This document shows, in pieces, positions 10,991 through 24,500 of a stretch of 64,000 nucleotides of DNA. Made by a program: the position numbers and the translations under genes. How positions within the stretch are numbered: position 1 is the first letter of the stretch; the number at the start of each line of letters is the position of its first letter. Under the pieces are notes generated by a model, which was given only the letters and a program-made list of their open reading frames with translations, ran no database searches and was not told the origin of the DNA. Source of the DNA: Cladopsammia gracilis (lineage: Eukaryota > Cnidaria > Anthozoa > Scleractinia > Dendrophylliidae); NCBI GenBank assembly GCA_022457155.1, contig JAJGOT010000001.1, forward strand, positions 3,882,501 to 3,946,500, read 5' to 3'.

Positions 10991-12007
10991 ATGCTCAAGA
11001 ATTTGAATAGATTTTTAGCTGTGGCTCTTTTAATGATCTTTTTTACGGCCATCTTTATCGCACTGACAGTACGTGTCAAAGATTTCAGAGAAATTATCCT
11101 AACAAAGGCGATGGATAGAACTGAGACGAATTCAACGGTTTCGCGGCCATTCGTTTTTCTAACACAAACAGAGCAATGTCTGCGACCACAACTGATTGAA
11201 AGCCTGGAATTGAGAACAAGCAAGAAATGTCGATGCGATGTGATTGTGTTGAGTTACAGAAAACATTGCAGAAAAGAGAAAGCGCCCCATATAACTTACT
11301 TGTTTGACAATACAACCACCTGGAGAACGGGGCGAAATAGGCTGTTCTATCACGCAAGGAACAGAATACCCGGTTTCATCTATTACATCTTTCTGGACGA
11401 TGACGTCTCTCTCAAATTCAATGAAGCAGCCACTCCGGAATTGAAAGAGCACTCCCCAATCCACGTTTTCCAAAACTGGCTTTTGGATTACGAACCAGCC
11501 GTTGGCGTAGTCGACTATCGAGAGGCGAACGAAGGAAAAAAAGTTCGCGAAAGAAAGCGCACCATCTGCGGGAATTTCAACAACCCTTCTCTCTGCAATC
11601 CAACTATACAATACGATATGCTCTTTAACGCGTATCATACCAATGCCACTGGCCATATATTTCCACTTCAAACGCGACATGAGGAAGTTAGTTGGTATAT
11701 GACTGGAAGGTATGTGCATACAATTGTGGAGTTGAAATTCCGCGGACAAGCGCTATTGTTTTTTCCCGTCACAGTGGAGAATGCCTTGCATCGCGACTAT
11801 CCACGATCGGTGGTTGGGCAAATACAAGTTTGGCAAGGATATATTGATGATATTCAAAGAAAGGCACCTGCAAAATACGCGAACCACAGTTTATTTCAAG
11901 AATTTAGGAACGATCCTCCTTATTACGTGGAAACATCGCACACCTACTGCATGAATGTGACTCGGCATGAGTCCATTGTTTCTTTTGCTCATTTTGCACG
12001 AGAGTAA
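10991..12007 (+). CDS. Type II membrane protein, glycosyltransferase-like (uncharacterised)
   Basis: A single uninterrupted frame of 338 residues. Residues 1-7 are a short cytoplasmic tail, 8-27 a membrane anchor (FLAVALLMIFFTAIFIALTV), and the rest would be lumenal, the usual layout of a Golgi enzyme. The lumenal part has at least four N-glycosylation sequons (NST, NTT, NAT, NHS, NVT) and paired cysteines. The best motif is YYIFLDDDVSL at 131-141. The DDD resembles the DXD metal and nucleotide-sugar site of GT-A glycosyltransferases, preceded by TWRTGRNRLFYHA. I do not recognise a named family, so the substrate is unknown. The ATG is the first after an upstream AT-rich flank. There is no sign of an intron, which could mean a retrocopy, but the frame is intact. 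It is likely a real gene. Confidence 0.78.
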   Translation: MLKNLNRFLAVALLMIFFTAIFIALTVRVKDFREIILTKAMDRTETNSTVSRPFVFLTQTEQCLRPQLIESLELRTSKKCRCDVIVLSYRKHCRKEKAPHITYLFDNTTTWRTGRNRLFYHARNRIPGFIYYIFLDDDVSLKFNEAATPELKEHSPIHVFQNWLLDYEPAVGVVDYREANEGKKVRERKRTICGNFNNPSLCNPTIQYDMLFNAYHTNATGHIFPLQTRHEEVSWYMTGRYVHTIVELKFRGQALLFFPVTVENALHRDYPRSVVGQIQVWQGYIDDIQRKAPAKYANHSLFQEFRNDPPYYVETSHTYCMNVTRHESIVSFAHFARE

Positions 12008-12245
12008 TAATACATCTCACGGATCTTTGTTATAGCTGTAAATTCTTTCAAAAGGAAGGCGAAACTAAGAGGATAGAGATTAAGGCTCGTTTTGTATTTT
12101 TTATGACTCATTCAGGGTATACAAAATGCAATATTACATTTGTATAACTGCCATCGCCGTAATTGATATCCTCTATTTTATGGAATATTTTTTAGGATAT
12201 AATTTAAAATTAGCATTTAACTGCACAGAGCATTTCAAACGCTTT

Positions 12246-12384
12246 GTCCAAACGATGTCTGTGATTCGCTTAGAAAACAACAGATTTGTCCCGCTGGGAT
12301 AGGGATTAGAGACATTAGAGATAGGGGCATTGTTCAAGTGGTATACCAATTGTATCGTTCGCCAATCACAGACATCGTTTGGAC
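12246..12384. mobile_element. MITE, 139 bp
   Basis: GTCCAAACGATGTCTGTGAT (12246 on) and ATCACAGACATCGTTTGGAC (to 12384) are a perfect inverted pair over 20 bp. Confidence 0.75.
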
Positions 12385-12401
12385 AGCTACGACCCCGCTC
12401 G

Positions 12402-12543
12402 CCCGGTTGGTCGAAAAGGTGGATAGCGCTATCCACTGGATAACTCACTATCCAGTGGATAGGTATTAGCAAAACCAGTTGTATTATCCACTGGATAGTG
12501 ATTTATCCGATGGGTAGCGCTATCCACCGTTTGAACAACCGGG
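12402..12543. mobile_element. MITE with GTGGATAGCGCTATCCAC core
   Basis: The ends CCCGGTTGGTC and GAACAACCGGG are inverted. The inside holds repeated palindromic words (GGATAGCGCTATCC, ACTATCCAGTGGATA). I recall this style of element as common in cnidarian genomes. Confidence 0.75.
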
Positions 12544-13536
12544 ACCAGGACTGCACAGAGGGAAGGTTTAGCTGATGTAGCATATGGGACAAAAAACAAC
12601 AGAAATGAGACAGCAGTTCAATAAAGACAGTCAACGGCAATTATATAGTGACTTTATTTACGCGGAGGCAAAGCAATAAGAAAAGGGGATATTGTGACAA
12701 TATAAAGCTAAGAATTAACAAAAAGGCTGTATATAGGGGGTGGTTTGCGCTGCTAAGTAAAGCGGGGTAATAAATAACAAGGATGAGACAGTAGTTCGAT
12801 AAAAGCCGACAGCCAGCTGCAATTATATTGGCTTTAATTTCATTGATGTTGAGTGATATTTATTTGAAAAACGTGGTAATATAAATTAGATATCTATAAG
12901 CATAACACAGATGATATGAATTTTTGGACTGTTGATAAAAATAATAATTTAGGGAGTGCTTCCACCAGAACTAATTCAAAACTATTCTTCACTTGACAAT
13001 GTATCATTGAAGAAATAGAGAAATAGTCTCTTGATTAGATATGCATCATGCCATACATCGGAGGGAGAAATCCACGGCAGCAGAACAGCCGGGCCCTGCC
13101 CAAAGAATAAAATTTCAGCGCTCAAATTGTATTACTTAGTATAACGACCTTCAGTCCTGATAATGATGAAGATAGTGTTTACGATGCATAACTATTATTT
13201 AAAAAGAGGATAAGAAATTATCTACTCTGGTATAATTTTTCAACTTTTTTATTATTTTTTTAGATTAAATTTTATTTAGATCAAGATTTTATTTTATGAA
13301 TTTAGAAATGTTAACGATAAAAACACGGCAACTTTCACATGTTTATTATTTTAATATTTAGCCAACGGTTTGTGATTGGGCCGACGCAATTTCTAGTAAT
13401 AGTGAGAACGGACTGAAAAGGGGGTTAATTTTTCTGTTTCATTGAGGGTGCCTGTATTGCCGTCTCGGATATTAAAAATGTGTTTTAATATCAACACGTT
13501 ATAATAATAACACAGCTACTCTTTCACGGATATTAG

Positions 13537-13896
13537 GTGCGGTTACAAGGGACACTTTTACCGTGGTAAATGACCCTTTCACCACGGGAAACTGCAATTA
13601 GTGAGTGTGACCGACATTTCCCGAGGTAAATTTCCCGTGGTAAATATCCATGGATACATAAGAAAAAATCACACGAAGCGCCCATGACATTTAACGTGGT
13701 AAGTGATACCCGCGGTACAAGAGCCAATCACGATGTTCCGTTGGACATCAACACGTAACCGCAAAGGAAAAGTGATTCACTGAATTGCGTGACATTTTTT
13801 TTTACCTTGGCGACGGCCGTGACTATAGACCCAAGTGTAATGCACCGCGGGATGATCTACCATGGAAATGTCATTTACCGTGGTGGTGTAACCGCA
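13537..13896. mobile_element. MITE with GTGCGGTTAC ends
   Basis: It begins GTGCGGTTAC and ends GTAACCGCAC, with repeated inner motifs around TTTACCGTGGT on both strands. It is followed directly by a pentanucleotide microsatellite. Confidence 0.65.
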
Positions 13897-13898
13897 CG

Positions 13899-13948
13899 TT
13901 ATCTTATCTTATCTTATCTTATCTTATCTTATCTTATCTTATCTTATC
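13899..13948 (+). repeat. (TTATC)n microsatellite
   Basis: About ten perfect pentanucleotide copies. Confidence 0.95.
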
Positions 13949-14783
13949 GTGTATCTAACGGTTTGTATCTGAGCCACTGTAGTTCACGAAGAATAGTGAT
14001 CGAGAAAACGGGGCTTACTTTTTTTCTTTTATACGTTTAGGTTTAAAGCGCTAAAAACCATAACAATAAAAAGCGACACTGAATGCCTAAATTCAACAGT
14101 CAAGCAAGGATTTATAGAGCTTGTAGCACAAAGACACATTCATTGTATTTAAAATTAACTGGTGTGACCACGCCAGATCCGAAATTGTTCGTTTGATAGG
14201 ACGCATCATATAGCGCAATGTGAACTCCTTACTGCCACTTTTCTTGACTATCCTTATTTACCGCTTCATTATGTTATTGATCAAACCTTCATAGTTCTTT
14301 CGTGCAATCGACAGCGAAAAAAACGAACCAGTTGTTAACTGTATTGTTTTGCTAAAATGCGAGATAGTTGGAATTCACTTCAAAGTTTGTAAACTTTTGA
14401 ACCGAAACGAATTGAATTTCAGGACTTGCTATTTGTTTCAAGTAATACAGTGTAGATCAGCACTTAGAAGTAACCAGTATAGCACATTGTCTTAGTTATG
14501 AATAACAAAGAAATAGTAAAGAAATAGTTAATTAAAGTGTAAATGCTTCATTTCCGTGAGCTCACTAAGAAAAAAATCAACATAGACTAATAATTATTAT
14601 TAAATGAAATATAAGTCTGCTCAGAAGGTCTGTCATTATCGTCAGGGGCACAGTGAACAGACCTGGTAACAGAGTACTCGCCAATTAAACGTTAACATCC
14701 CCCAGTATGCAGCCTTATATGTTGCCTGGTTACTGAATTAAAGCCTTTGAAATGCATATGCAGCTCTGTGTAGAAAAATGGTA

Positions 14784-14909
14784 GTTTCTTGGTGTTGCGG
14801 ATGGTGTGATCACCAAATGACGTAAAACAAAAGATTCAAAAGACACTGAACAATACCCACACCACAACACAAAAGCTAACCAACAATGGCTTCCGCAACA
14901 CCAAGAAAC
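14784..14909. mobile_element. MITE, 126 bp
   Basis: GTTTCTTGGTGTTGCGGA and TCCGCAACACCAAGAAAC form its inverted ends. Confidence 0.7.
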
Positions 14910-15334
14910 ACCCAGAAAAATACTAATTTTACATTAAATCCTAAAATATTCTTAAGGAACGCAGTTTTAATATCAATTACAGCTATTGCAGTTATACAAA
15001 TGTAATATATTGTTTTGTATTTTGTATACCCTGAATGAGTAAAAAAACAATAAATAACAGTAATAATAATTTAATCATTTATAAAGCGCTATTTTCATAG
15101 GTTAATTTTCGAAATGTTCTTTTCTCCATAACTATCATAGCTCTGTTGTTAAAGATCGTCGGGATTCAAGCTTTTTCCAAGTTGTTTCATTTGGAATTCT
15201 CTGCAATGTCTTACCAATGGTGTTGCTGTCATAGCCAGAAAAACAAACTGCTTAACTTGCAGATGAAAACGATCTATTGATAGCATCCCTTTAGACAGGC
15301 AAGCTAATTCTTTTTCACATATACAAAGAGGTTT

Positions 15335-15435
15335 CATTTCAATGGTCACAGCATACTGAGATTTCGTCCACAGACTGAATAGTTAGATTTACACTACATG
15401 CCTACATGATCGTGATTCTGGGAGTGAAAGGGTAA
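15335..15435 (+). repeat. Single degenerate copy of the 105-bp repeat family
   Basis: TTTCATTTCAATGGTCACAG and the following TCCACAGACTGAATAGTTAG match the MITE at 2982-3210, including the terminal AGTGAAAGGGT. It abuts the TRPA1 stop codon. Confidence 0.7.
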
Positions 15436-15438
15436 CGA

Positions 15439-15544
15439 TCAGTCGTCGGTTAAACGTCCGCTGACTTCATTCTTGGATATAACTTGGTACATCTTCTCCA
15501 ACAGAATCCGTTGATCCCTCATTGCGCTGCTGAGCGAATTGATT
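15439..15544 (-). CDS. TRPA1: TRPA1-like exon 30 (stop codon)
   Basis: 106 nt. The acceptor is TCATCAG|AAT. It encodes the final helix INSLSSAMRDQRILLEKMYQ and ends RLTDD then TGA. A degenerate copy of the 105-bp dispersed repeat begins directly downstream (about 15335-15435), so it would lie in the 3' UTR. Confidence 0.88.
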
Positions 15545-18500
15545 CTGATGAGAAAAGAAAAATCTATACATAAGATTTGACACACTAAAGGGGAAGAAAT
15601 TTGGAGATTTGGCGTCATTTAAATAACCAAAAAATGTTTTTGTATTATCAGAAACCGCAAAATAATGGTCCAGGTTAAAGAATGCGATTAACAGAACGTG
15701 AAATATTGCAAACAATATACCTTTAGACTATTACATTGTGAGTGATTGAAAACAGCATGCAGGAAAAAGAAACCTATTGTCCCCTTGTCAAATTTGCCTG
15801 CACAGGATCCAGAAATTTGGGGGTTACAATAATAGAAATTCAGGTCGCGGAAAATTAACATTCCATTTAATTACTATCGCGGAAATTAATGCTCACAAAA
15901 ATTAACGCGACTTTAACTTAAAAAAAAAAAGAAACAAACGCCACAGAAAATCACGAAAGACAGACTTGACCTCCATTCTTTCACGCGGCACTTAATTGAA
16001 ATGTTTATTCAGTCGACACCAAAAATTAAAATCCGCCTACATAACAAACTAAATGTATAGCCGTTCAAAACACTTAGATGGAGCAAATGGCATTAAACAA
16101 CATAAGATAAAAGTCCTGTAGGCCTGCCACGCCCATTTTACACATGAATCGTTAGACGAAGCGATAACAAGACGACGCTCATACTGAGTCGAATCTGGAA
16201 AGTTTTTGGTGGGATACAGTTCGCATACCCAAATGGACCAATCACAGAGCCGCTTTGGAATGCTACAGGACTACTGAAACGATCATCCAATTAAAACATA
16301 TTTTTCGAAATGATAAGTTTCCTGGAAAAGAACGAGAGATAATTATAAGACTTATAACAAGACATCTGTTCGATTCTTTACCCAAGTCCCATGATTATAT
16401 ATATGCTTTATTTTATCTTATCTCCAACACCGTGATTCACATAACACAAAATAAATGTGCGGGCAATACTTTATATTTGATATGACAATATACCTTAATA
16501 ATGTCCTACGTACCTTTTGTCTTGTTCCTTCATTTTTGAGGTAAAAAACTTTGATAACTGCTCGACTACGTTTCTTTCCGCGTCTTCAGCTGTGTTTGTC
16601 GACTTTCCGCTAACCAATTTGTCCCCAAATCCCTAAAACAGACATCAGAGCATTTTTACCAGTTAAAGTAACCAAAGATTCCTATGAGCCAACTCGTGAA
16701 TAGGCAACGCTTGTTTTACAGTTAGTGGATGTCGGACCGGGAAACATTTGTAAAAGTTTAAATAAAGCAAATTTCAAAACATACTAATTTACAAGGGTAA
16801 AAGTTAAAAGAAATTAAAACCGAACGTTTTGGTCATCTTCAGGATAAAAGACTGTCCGCTGCATACACGATAGAAACATGCGCATGTAGGTTGTTTCCAT
16901 CTTAGCCAAACGAAATACTATAGCGCAAATGCCGTTTCCCTGTTAAACACTGCATCATCCTTCGTTCCTGAGGGGCTTGACAAGTGAGATTAAACCACAA
17001 AATCATACAACAGCAAGTTCGAGCTCTGGTTTGTTTCGGTTAGTTCATGTGTAAATTATAAAGATTTTATGCGAGCTTATGCCAAAATATAGAACCAGGC
17101 AGGCGTGAAACGTGTTTTGAAACGTGTTTCTTTGAAACATGTTTACCATAACCATGTTTCGGTGCTGGTTGTAAACACAGCATGATCTAGTTACTATGAG
17201 TTTCAACCGGTTAACGAAGTTACCTTGATCTTCTGAAATACAGACGTCGGCTTTTTGTTTGGTCTTCTGATGGACTCTTTTTGATATAAGCGGCGAAGGA
17301 CCCATAAGGGCATCTTGTCTTGAAACTCGTGAATAGTTTCGATCTAAAAGGTTAAATAAAGAAACTGGAAAAAAGAACTTATTCTCAACCCCAGAGCCCT
17401 CGATTCGTTTAGTCAGCGGTTGAAACAAGTAGCTTTGAAATTAGCTTTGACATCAGACATTTCCAATAGCGTGAAATCCATATTCTCGTCCTCGTAGCCC
17501 TCGTTTAAGCACAGAGCCCTCGGAACGAGAATAAGTGGGGAACGCGGCGTGCGAAGGAAACAATCGCGCTCAAATGTCTGCGCGTGCGTCAAACTAAAGC
17601 CAAGTGAAAGCGGTTCAACGGTTGTCACGCATTCAAACAGTAAACAAATGTACACTACGCCGACCAGTCTCAACATACTTCGATTTCAAAAAGCTTGAAA
17701 AGATTTTAGCAAATCGTAAAATGGTTTAGTAAATTCGCAGACTCAGGAAAACGTTATGAGCTTTGAGCTATTCAAGTAAAAACCTTGTCTTGAACGGACT
17801 TTTCTTATTTGTTTACCTATGTCTGTCGTTCTAGAGATTTTTATCGTAACACTGGGTTTGCTTTGAAACTTTACGCGGAAAATTCTTCCGGCCGGCCGAC
17901 TGAGAATGAGGACATTACGCATGCTCACAGTTTGAATGCGGGTTTTTTCGTTTAGCGAAGGAAGGCGCGAGAGAATTCTCTGTCCAGTCTCTATCCATTC
18001 TCTCGCCTATTTTCACTGAAATCTTCCCTTTGCGCCGCTCCTCAGTCTCTGAATGAAAAAGAGAATAAAATTTTCAAAATATATTTTTACCTCCAAACAT
18101 ATGCGCTTGTATTCTGCATTCTTCTGAATTGAGTCAATGTCACCAACAGCGAGACCGATCTGAAAAGACAAAACAGCGCAAGGAGAACATTACAGGTAAT
18201 TTCCGTTTTGTAGAATTCAGATAAATACTACTGTATTTCTTTCTACTTTTGTCCATGTTTCACACCTATATAAAACAACCGTGTAATAAGCTTTAGAGCG
18301 CTTTTTTTTCATTGAGAGCCGTGTAAAATTAAAAGCCCACCTTCATCCAAAATGCTGTGCGCGCCGTGATCTCTTTCTGTGCTGAATTTCATGTCACCAC
18401 GAAATTCACGCTTGAATGCGTGCAACCAATAAGATCACGCGTATGAACAATGGTGCATTTCAAAACAAAAACAAACGACCGCAACGTCTTTTGGGTGAAG

Positions 18501-21500
18501 GTGGGCCTTTATAATCAACGAAACAATGTACACAATTAAAAAGAGAAACCCAATGAACCAATAGAGCGGTTTTCAACTGATTTCGTAAAACCAAAAACCA
18601 AAGAATTCACTCTGGCCAATCACAACAGACGCAGACAATCCAATGAACCAATCAGAACTCGAAGTAAATACATGTAGCCGGTGCCAAGCGCGGAAAAACG
18701 CGTGCGAGCAAGTGATGATTGGTTTAGGTTTTATTTCAGATTGGTAGATAAAAACAATTAAAAAAGTGAAAAAAGCGAGATTTTTTAGTCAATAACAAAG
18801 TATAGCAATGCAAAACCAAAGCAGCTGTGACATTACCATCGACACTCAATTGAAAAACGTTCTAAAGCAATTAGAGTGATTTTACCTAACCCGTGAAATA
18901 GTTAGTAGGATAGTACGCACTATTAGACTATAATTCCATTGTTTTCTTTTGTTTAATTGGGACTATCACACACCATTTGTTAGATAGTGTTTCACGGGCT
19001 AAGTAAAACCACTCTACCTTACTTGGAAGCAAATACACCTAATTCAATAAAGGTTGCTTTGGTAGTTGGTCATTGGTAATAGGGAATTGGCATTTGGCAT
19101 ACGGAACACAATGCAATGCTTCGCTTGAGTGACCGCCAAACAATAGCTTCCCAATGCCCAATAGGCGTCATTTGACTACAACTACCAGAATTCAATTCGT
19201 TTTTTCCTTTCTTATTTCAATTTTGTAATCCCAGTGCGGTTTAAATAACAATAGCACTAATTTGCACTACAAAACAAAAAACTGAAGGATTCTGGTAGTT
19301 GTAGTCATATGACGTCATCGTGCAAATAACCTATTACCAATGACCAAAGCAACCTTTATTGAATTAGGTTATCGTCTGCTAAACGCAGGAAAATGCAAAA
19401 CAAAAAGAAAAGGGAATTACTTTCGACACTCAATAGAAAACCACTCTTTAGTCTCTGTGAGAATATCTAAATTCAAGCAGAGGTTTACCATCCTGATTGT
19501 GTGGTGAGCGAATCGAACCGTTATTTTGAAAACACCGCTTTCGCGAGCCACAAATCACCAAAATAAACACAGAAAAACAAAGTTAAACAACAGGGCAGTG
19601 ATTTTAAGTTTTTTTTATTTCATTTTTGTCAATTTTAAGAGCCCTAAATTTTGCCTTCAGTAAGGTTAGTTTAATAAACCGGTTCGACCATTACAGATGC
19701 ACAGCATACCACATAAACAGACGATGGTAAGCGATAAGCATGTGATTTGAGATAAGAAAAACTAACATTACCGTCAAGTTCATTAGAACTATTGGCATCA
19801 TGACACAGAAAACCAAGAATACGACACGACTCAGCACAGGAGAAAACAACGGCTGATCGGTGAAAAAGCGCGAGTACTCAATCTCGCCAATTGTCATGGC
19901 AACAACTTTCATGATTGACATATCCACTGATCGAAATGGGTCCTATTGTAGAAGTGTAAATAAGAGAGGTTTAAGATGACTGAATGTTTTCTTTATTCGA
20001 AATGAAAAAAATATTTGCAATCGTCTTTGTTTCTTTGTTGATTGCAGACACAGACACTGTCCCGGCTGATTTAATCCTATTTTGCCTGGCTTTTTCTGAG
20101 TTCCTGAGCCTGGGAGGGAGGGGGGGGGGGGCACAATCCCCCCTTCGTAACTTCAAGAACATTAAGTCTATGACAATGAAACCTAGAGAGTCTCCATTGT
20201 GGTCCGCACAATGGAACGATAACGTCATATGACGTAGTTATTAGGCAATTGGTTATACGGCCGCCATCTTGGATTTCTGAATTTTTTTTTCAAAACCTCT
20301 TATAAACCGTCCAAATTGACTGAAAAGTAATCAAACCAACAAATAAACGCTAAATGACGTAAAAATATAAACGTTATGCCAATAAACATTTTTTTTTCAT
20401 TCAAAGATAAAAATATGAAAATTTCAAAATACATGGCTGTTAAAATCTTGTTGCCATGGAAACGTCAAGTCACGTGATCAATAAAACGTCATATGAAATT
20501 GTTACCAGATAAATTTTAGGCAAAGTCTTTGATGGCGTTTGAATACATATTAAAGAAGTTATGAATGTTGAAAGTTAGTGCGGGCACTTTGTGCACCCCC
20601 TCCCCCGGCAAATAGGGTTAATATATTTTCATGATTATGGCCAGGAGCTTGCTTTAAGCTTACTTTATTATCTTGAAATACGAAGAAAAATTCGCCAAAA
20701 GCGATGCAATGTTAAACAAAGAGATACTAACTAAAGAGACAAAATGACGGCTTAAAAAGTCAAAACTCCACAAGAATGGTAATTTTGATTCCTTGACCGC
20801 CTGTCACGAAATCAAATTTGATGAACTGTAATCCACTTCCATCCTTGCAATCCTGCACTTTATCTCCAAACTACTGCTTCTATTTTGCTCTATAGAATCT
20901 CTTCATCCCATTAAGATGTATATTGGGTGGCATTTATCGATATAACATGGTAATAAAGTAAGTGAAATATTGTTATTTCGGTGGGACAGTGTCTCTTTGA
21001 AAAGTTCTTGAATTCTAATGAAATTCGAATTTCAGATATTAGCATTTGATTTTATACCTGTTCGATTTCTTCCTGCAATTTGCTGTTATTCATCGTCATG
21101 TTAAAAGCAATGGCCTACAAAATAAAAAAGTCGAGTAAGAGATCTTCTAGAAAATAACAAGAATTCTCAATTCTAATCATATATAGGTGTATTTGCCTAT
21201 CTTTCGTCAAACTGCGATCTAGCTATAAATTGAAGTTTGTATGAACGTTAAGTTCATCCATTGACTTCTTAAACCAAGTAAGGACCACTTGGTCAGCCTT
21301 GCATTTTGTTTAAAGTTTATCCAGGTCCGATGTTGCCGGCATGTTAATGCTTTGTTTTGGTACCCATTGGTGTAATAAACAAGAGCCACGCCCATCAAAC
21401 GAGATCCCGTTATTTCTTAGGGGTTCCATTCTTCCGACCATCAACTATGTTACTATTGTTAACAGATCTCTCACGGACCACTTCTCGGGTGAACAATATG

Positions 21501-24500
21501 TGTGAGCCGCGTTACACTCGTATGAAGTGAGATGAAATGTAAATGTACTTTGACGAGTGCTGAGTAGGGCAAAACTCTTACGAATCCCGCCGGACTGCAA
21601 GGACTACTGAATGATATGGGATAACGGGAACCAAAGAAAAAATCTTTGACCCCGACGATCCACGAACTTACGATCCAGAGCGTTGGAAGCTCTAAACCAG
21701 TTACCGTGAGTTCAATTCTCGTAGGGGTCAAAGATGTTCTGTTTGATTCCTGTTATCCCATATCCATTCTAGGATTTGCAGTCCAGAAGTAGCCTGTGTA
21801 GTTGGCGCTTTTGTTGGCGCGCGCGAAGCTGAATTCACGTGTGGCGAAGCCGCGAGGAACGCGCGCCAACAAAACAAACCCGCCAGCTACGCAGGCTATC
21901 CAAAGAATTTGTAACAGTTTTATCCTTCTCGACGCTCATAAAAGTTACATTTCCATTTCATCCACCTTCTCGGTTGGTTGGCTAGCGACCGTAATTAGAG
22001 ACTATATCGCCCTGGTATCTACTTTGTTGCCTGTTTCATTGCTTTACTGTTTTAATGTTTTACTTACATTTGATTCCTTTGAAAGAAGAAGTTGAAAAAC
22101 CAGAGCAAAGGCAAATATTAAGATGCAGAACATTATGGCAACCTGAAGAAACAGTTGGTAAAACAACAGTAAAATAACACTTTCATTGACAGCTAAATTA
22201 AAAATTAAAAGATTAAACTTCAATCTACAATGAGGATGCTAACATCATTATAAATATAATAAATTGGTATACAGGTCGATCCTCAAAGATTAATATCAGA
22301 ATAAAAAAATACAATGAATAATATAAATACCTTGAACACAATAGAGCAGTTTTCAATTGAGTGTCGTAAAACTAAAACCAAAGTAATTACTCTGACCAAT
22401 CACAGCAGTCGTAAACAATCCAATGAACCAATCAGAGCTCGAAGCAATTACATGTCGGCGGCGACAAGCGCTGGAAAACGCGTGCGAGCAAGTCACGATT
22501 GGTTTTGGTTTTACTTCTAATTGGTCGAGAAAGTGGCACGAGATTTTTTAGCCAATCACAAAGCGTAGCAATGCAAAACCAAAGCAATTGTGTAATTACT
22601 TTCGACACTCAATTGAAAACTGCTCTAAAACATTGCAAAACGAATAAATTAAAAATCTACGATGAAGGCTAAAAACTAAAACATAGGAAAATAAAAAAAG
22701 ATGAAATAAGGGCTTCAACAAGTCCACGCTTGAAGGCGGGAAGTGATTCAGAATCCCTTAGAGATGTATCTATGAAATTCCAAATGTCAGCCGCGAATTA
22801 ATTCCTCTTATCATATGACCCGCAGACCTTGCGCGTGCGGTATTGTTGTTGTTGTTGTTTTTTTTTTCAAAACTATTTACAAAATACCCTTATGAGGGCC
22901 GTACGCATTTGCCCGAGCGGGGCCGGAAAAAGCCGAACGGCTCTATTACATTAGCGTACGGCTTCGCGCGTTAAGATATGAAACAGTTTTGTCTCAAAAT
23001 TGGTCATATGATAAAATACTTAAGTCGGGCCGGATGGGGAAGTATTTGGCTCTCGGTCGAGCCAAAAAATGTTTCAAATTCATCATAGTATTTTGGAAAA
23101 CATTTCACTGGAACATGATATGATAGTTCAGTATTTCTTACAAACCTTCCCAAGAGTCTTCAACACAACAAACAGCATGGTTACATGAATACCCGATTCA
23201 AAAATACTGAAAAATAAAACAGAGTGTACTTTAAAAACTTTTCCCATTTTCTTGAAGCAAGAGAACTCTGGTCTAAAGTGAATCTTATTTCAGAGAGTGC
23301 GGTTTTACTTTTTAATCACTCCCATTTGTTAAAAACCAATAACGGAGCCGACGTTTTTCCATTTTGAAACACATTTTATCCTATCTCTTTCTTCCAAGCG
23401 CTCACCTCATTAGAAAATCCGACACTGGTAAAGATCTGTTTTACGTATTAAGCGCTCATCAGACTAAAAGGTTCGAACGAGGAGATCAGTTTTAAGTTTT
23501 CAATTTTTAAATTCGTGTGCACCTTTCCGTCCCTACATTTGCATCTATGCATGGAGCACTTACGTCACGCGCGTGCTCAGTATCGACAGGGGCGGATCTA
23601 GGGGAGGGGTTTCTTTCATAGTTTCTTATTAAGTTGTAGTTTATATTAAATTGTTAATGCCTGATGTATTTACCGTGTTTTTTAAATAAAAATGATGATG
23701 ATGAGGGGTGCAGGGGGTGCGCCCCCTCCCCCCCCCCCCCCCCACTGAAATGACCTATGCGTTGTTCGCTTTTAAAATTTGTTTACGTCACCCTTCAGTT
23801 ACGTCATTCCTTATAGGTGCACCCCCTCCTAAGAAAAATCCTGGATCCCCCCCTGATCGAGTTATAATGCACGCAGCCTACGTCACCAGTGTGAGCGCAC
23901 AAAAATCATAGGACATTATTTTTAAAAAGGACAAATAGTAAACTTTATCCTAGTGCATTGTTGAGTTCTAAAAGCACTTGGGAATTTTAAAAAAGCGCTC
24001 GATAAGTGCTTCTCTAAGTACTTCTGTCGTGTTTTTTTTTTTTGGGGGGGGGGGGGGGTGAGTATACAACTCAACAATGCACTCAGTCGTGTTTACTATT
24101 ACCTTAATGTTTTGAATCTGCGATTATCATTTCATTGAAAGCAATTGAGGGTATATACTCTGTGTTAGCACACCATATAGTCGCCCTCTATTGTAGTGCT
24201 ACAGTGATGTTGTGTACTATATTATGTTGTATCCGTTTTATTCTTGTTTATACCCACACACCCATCACTGTCCTTTCCTGTCCTTATTCGTCCTTATCTG
24301 TCCTCTGTCCTTATTCGTCCTTATTCGTCCTTATCTGTCCTTATTCGTCCTTTTCTGTCCTTATCTGTCCTTATTCGTCCTTATCTGTCCTTTGCTGTCC
24401 TTATTCGTCCTTATCTGTCCTTTTCTGTCCTTATTCGTCCTTTTCTGTCCTTATCTGTCCTTATTCGTCCTCATCTATCCTTTGCTGTCCTTATTCGTCC

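Larger units (their letters stand above)
12106..15040. mobile_element. 2.9 kb element with about 66-bp terminal inverted repeats
   Basis: ACTCATTCAGGGTATACAAA at 12106 on, running to about 12170, is found inverted at 14969-15040, with an extra short duplication in the right arm. At least four smaller inverted-repeat elements sit inside. No transposase was seen. Confidence 0.6.

Noticed and set aside
17045..17428. 127-codon minus-strand frame
   Set aside because: It is a shifted frame over TRPA1 exon 28; the correct frame gives the conserved MPLWVLRRL motif.
21647..21730. Possible tRNA on the plus strand (loop GTTGGAA, T-loop TTCAATT)
   Set aside because: The D arm is poor and the pairing extends well past a tRNA acceptor stem into longer inverted arms, so a hairpin element fits better.
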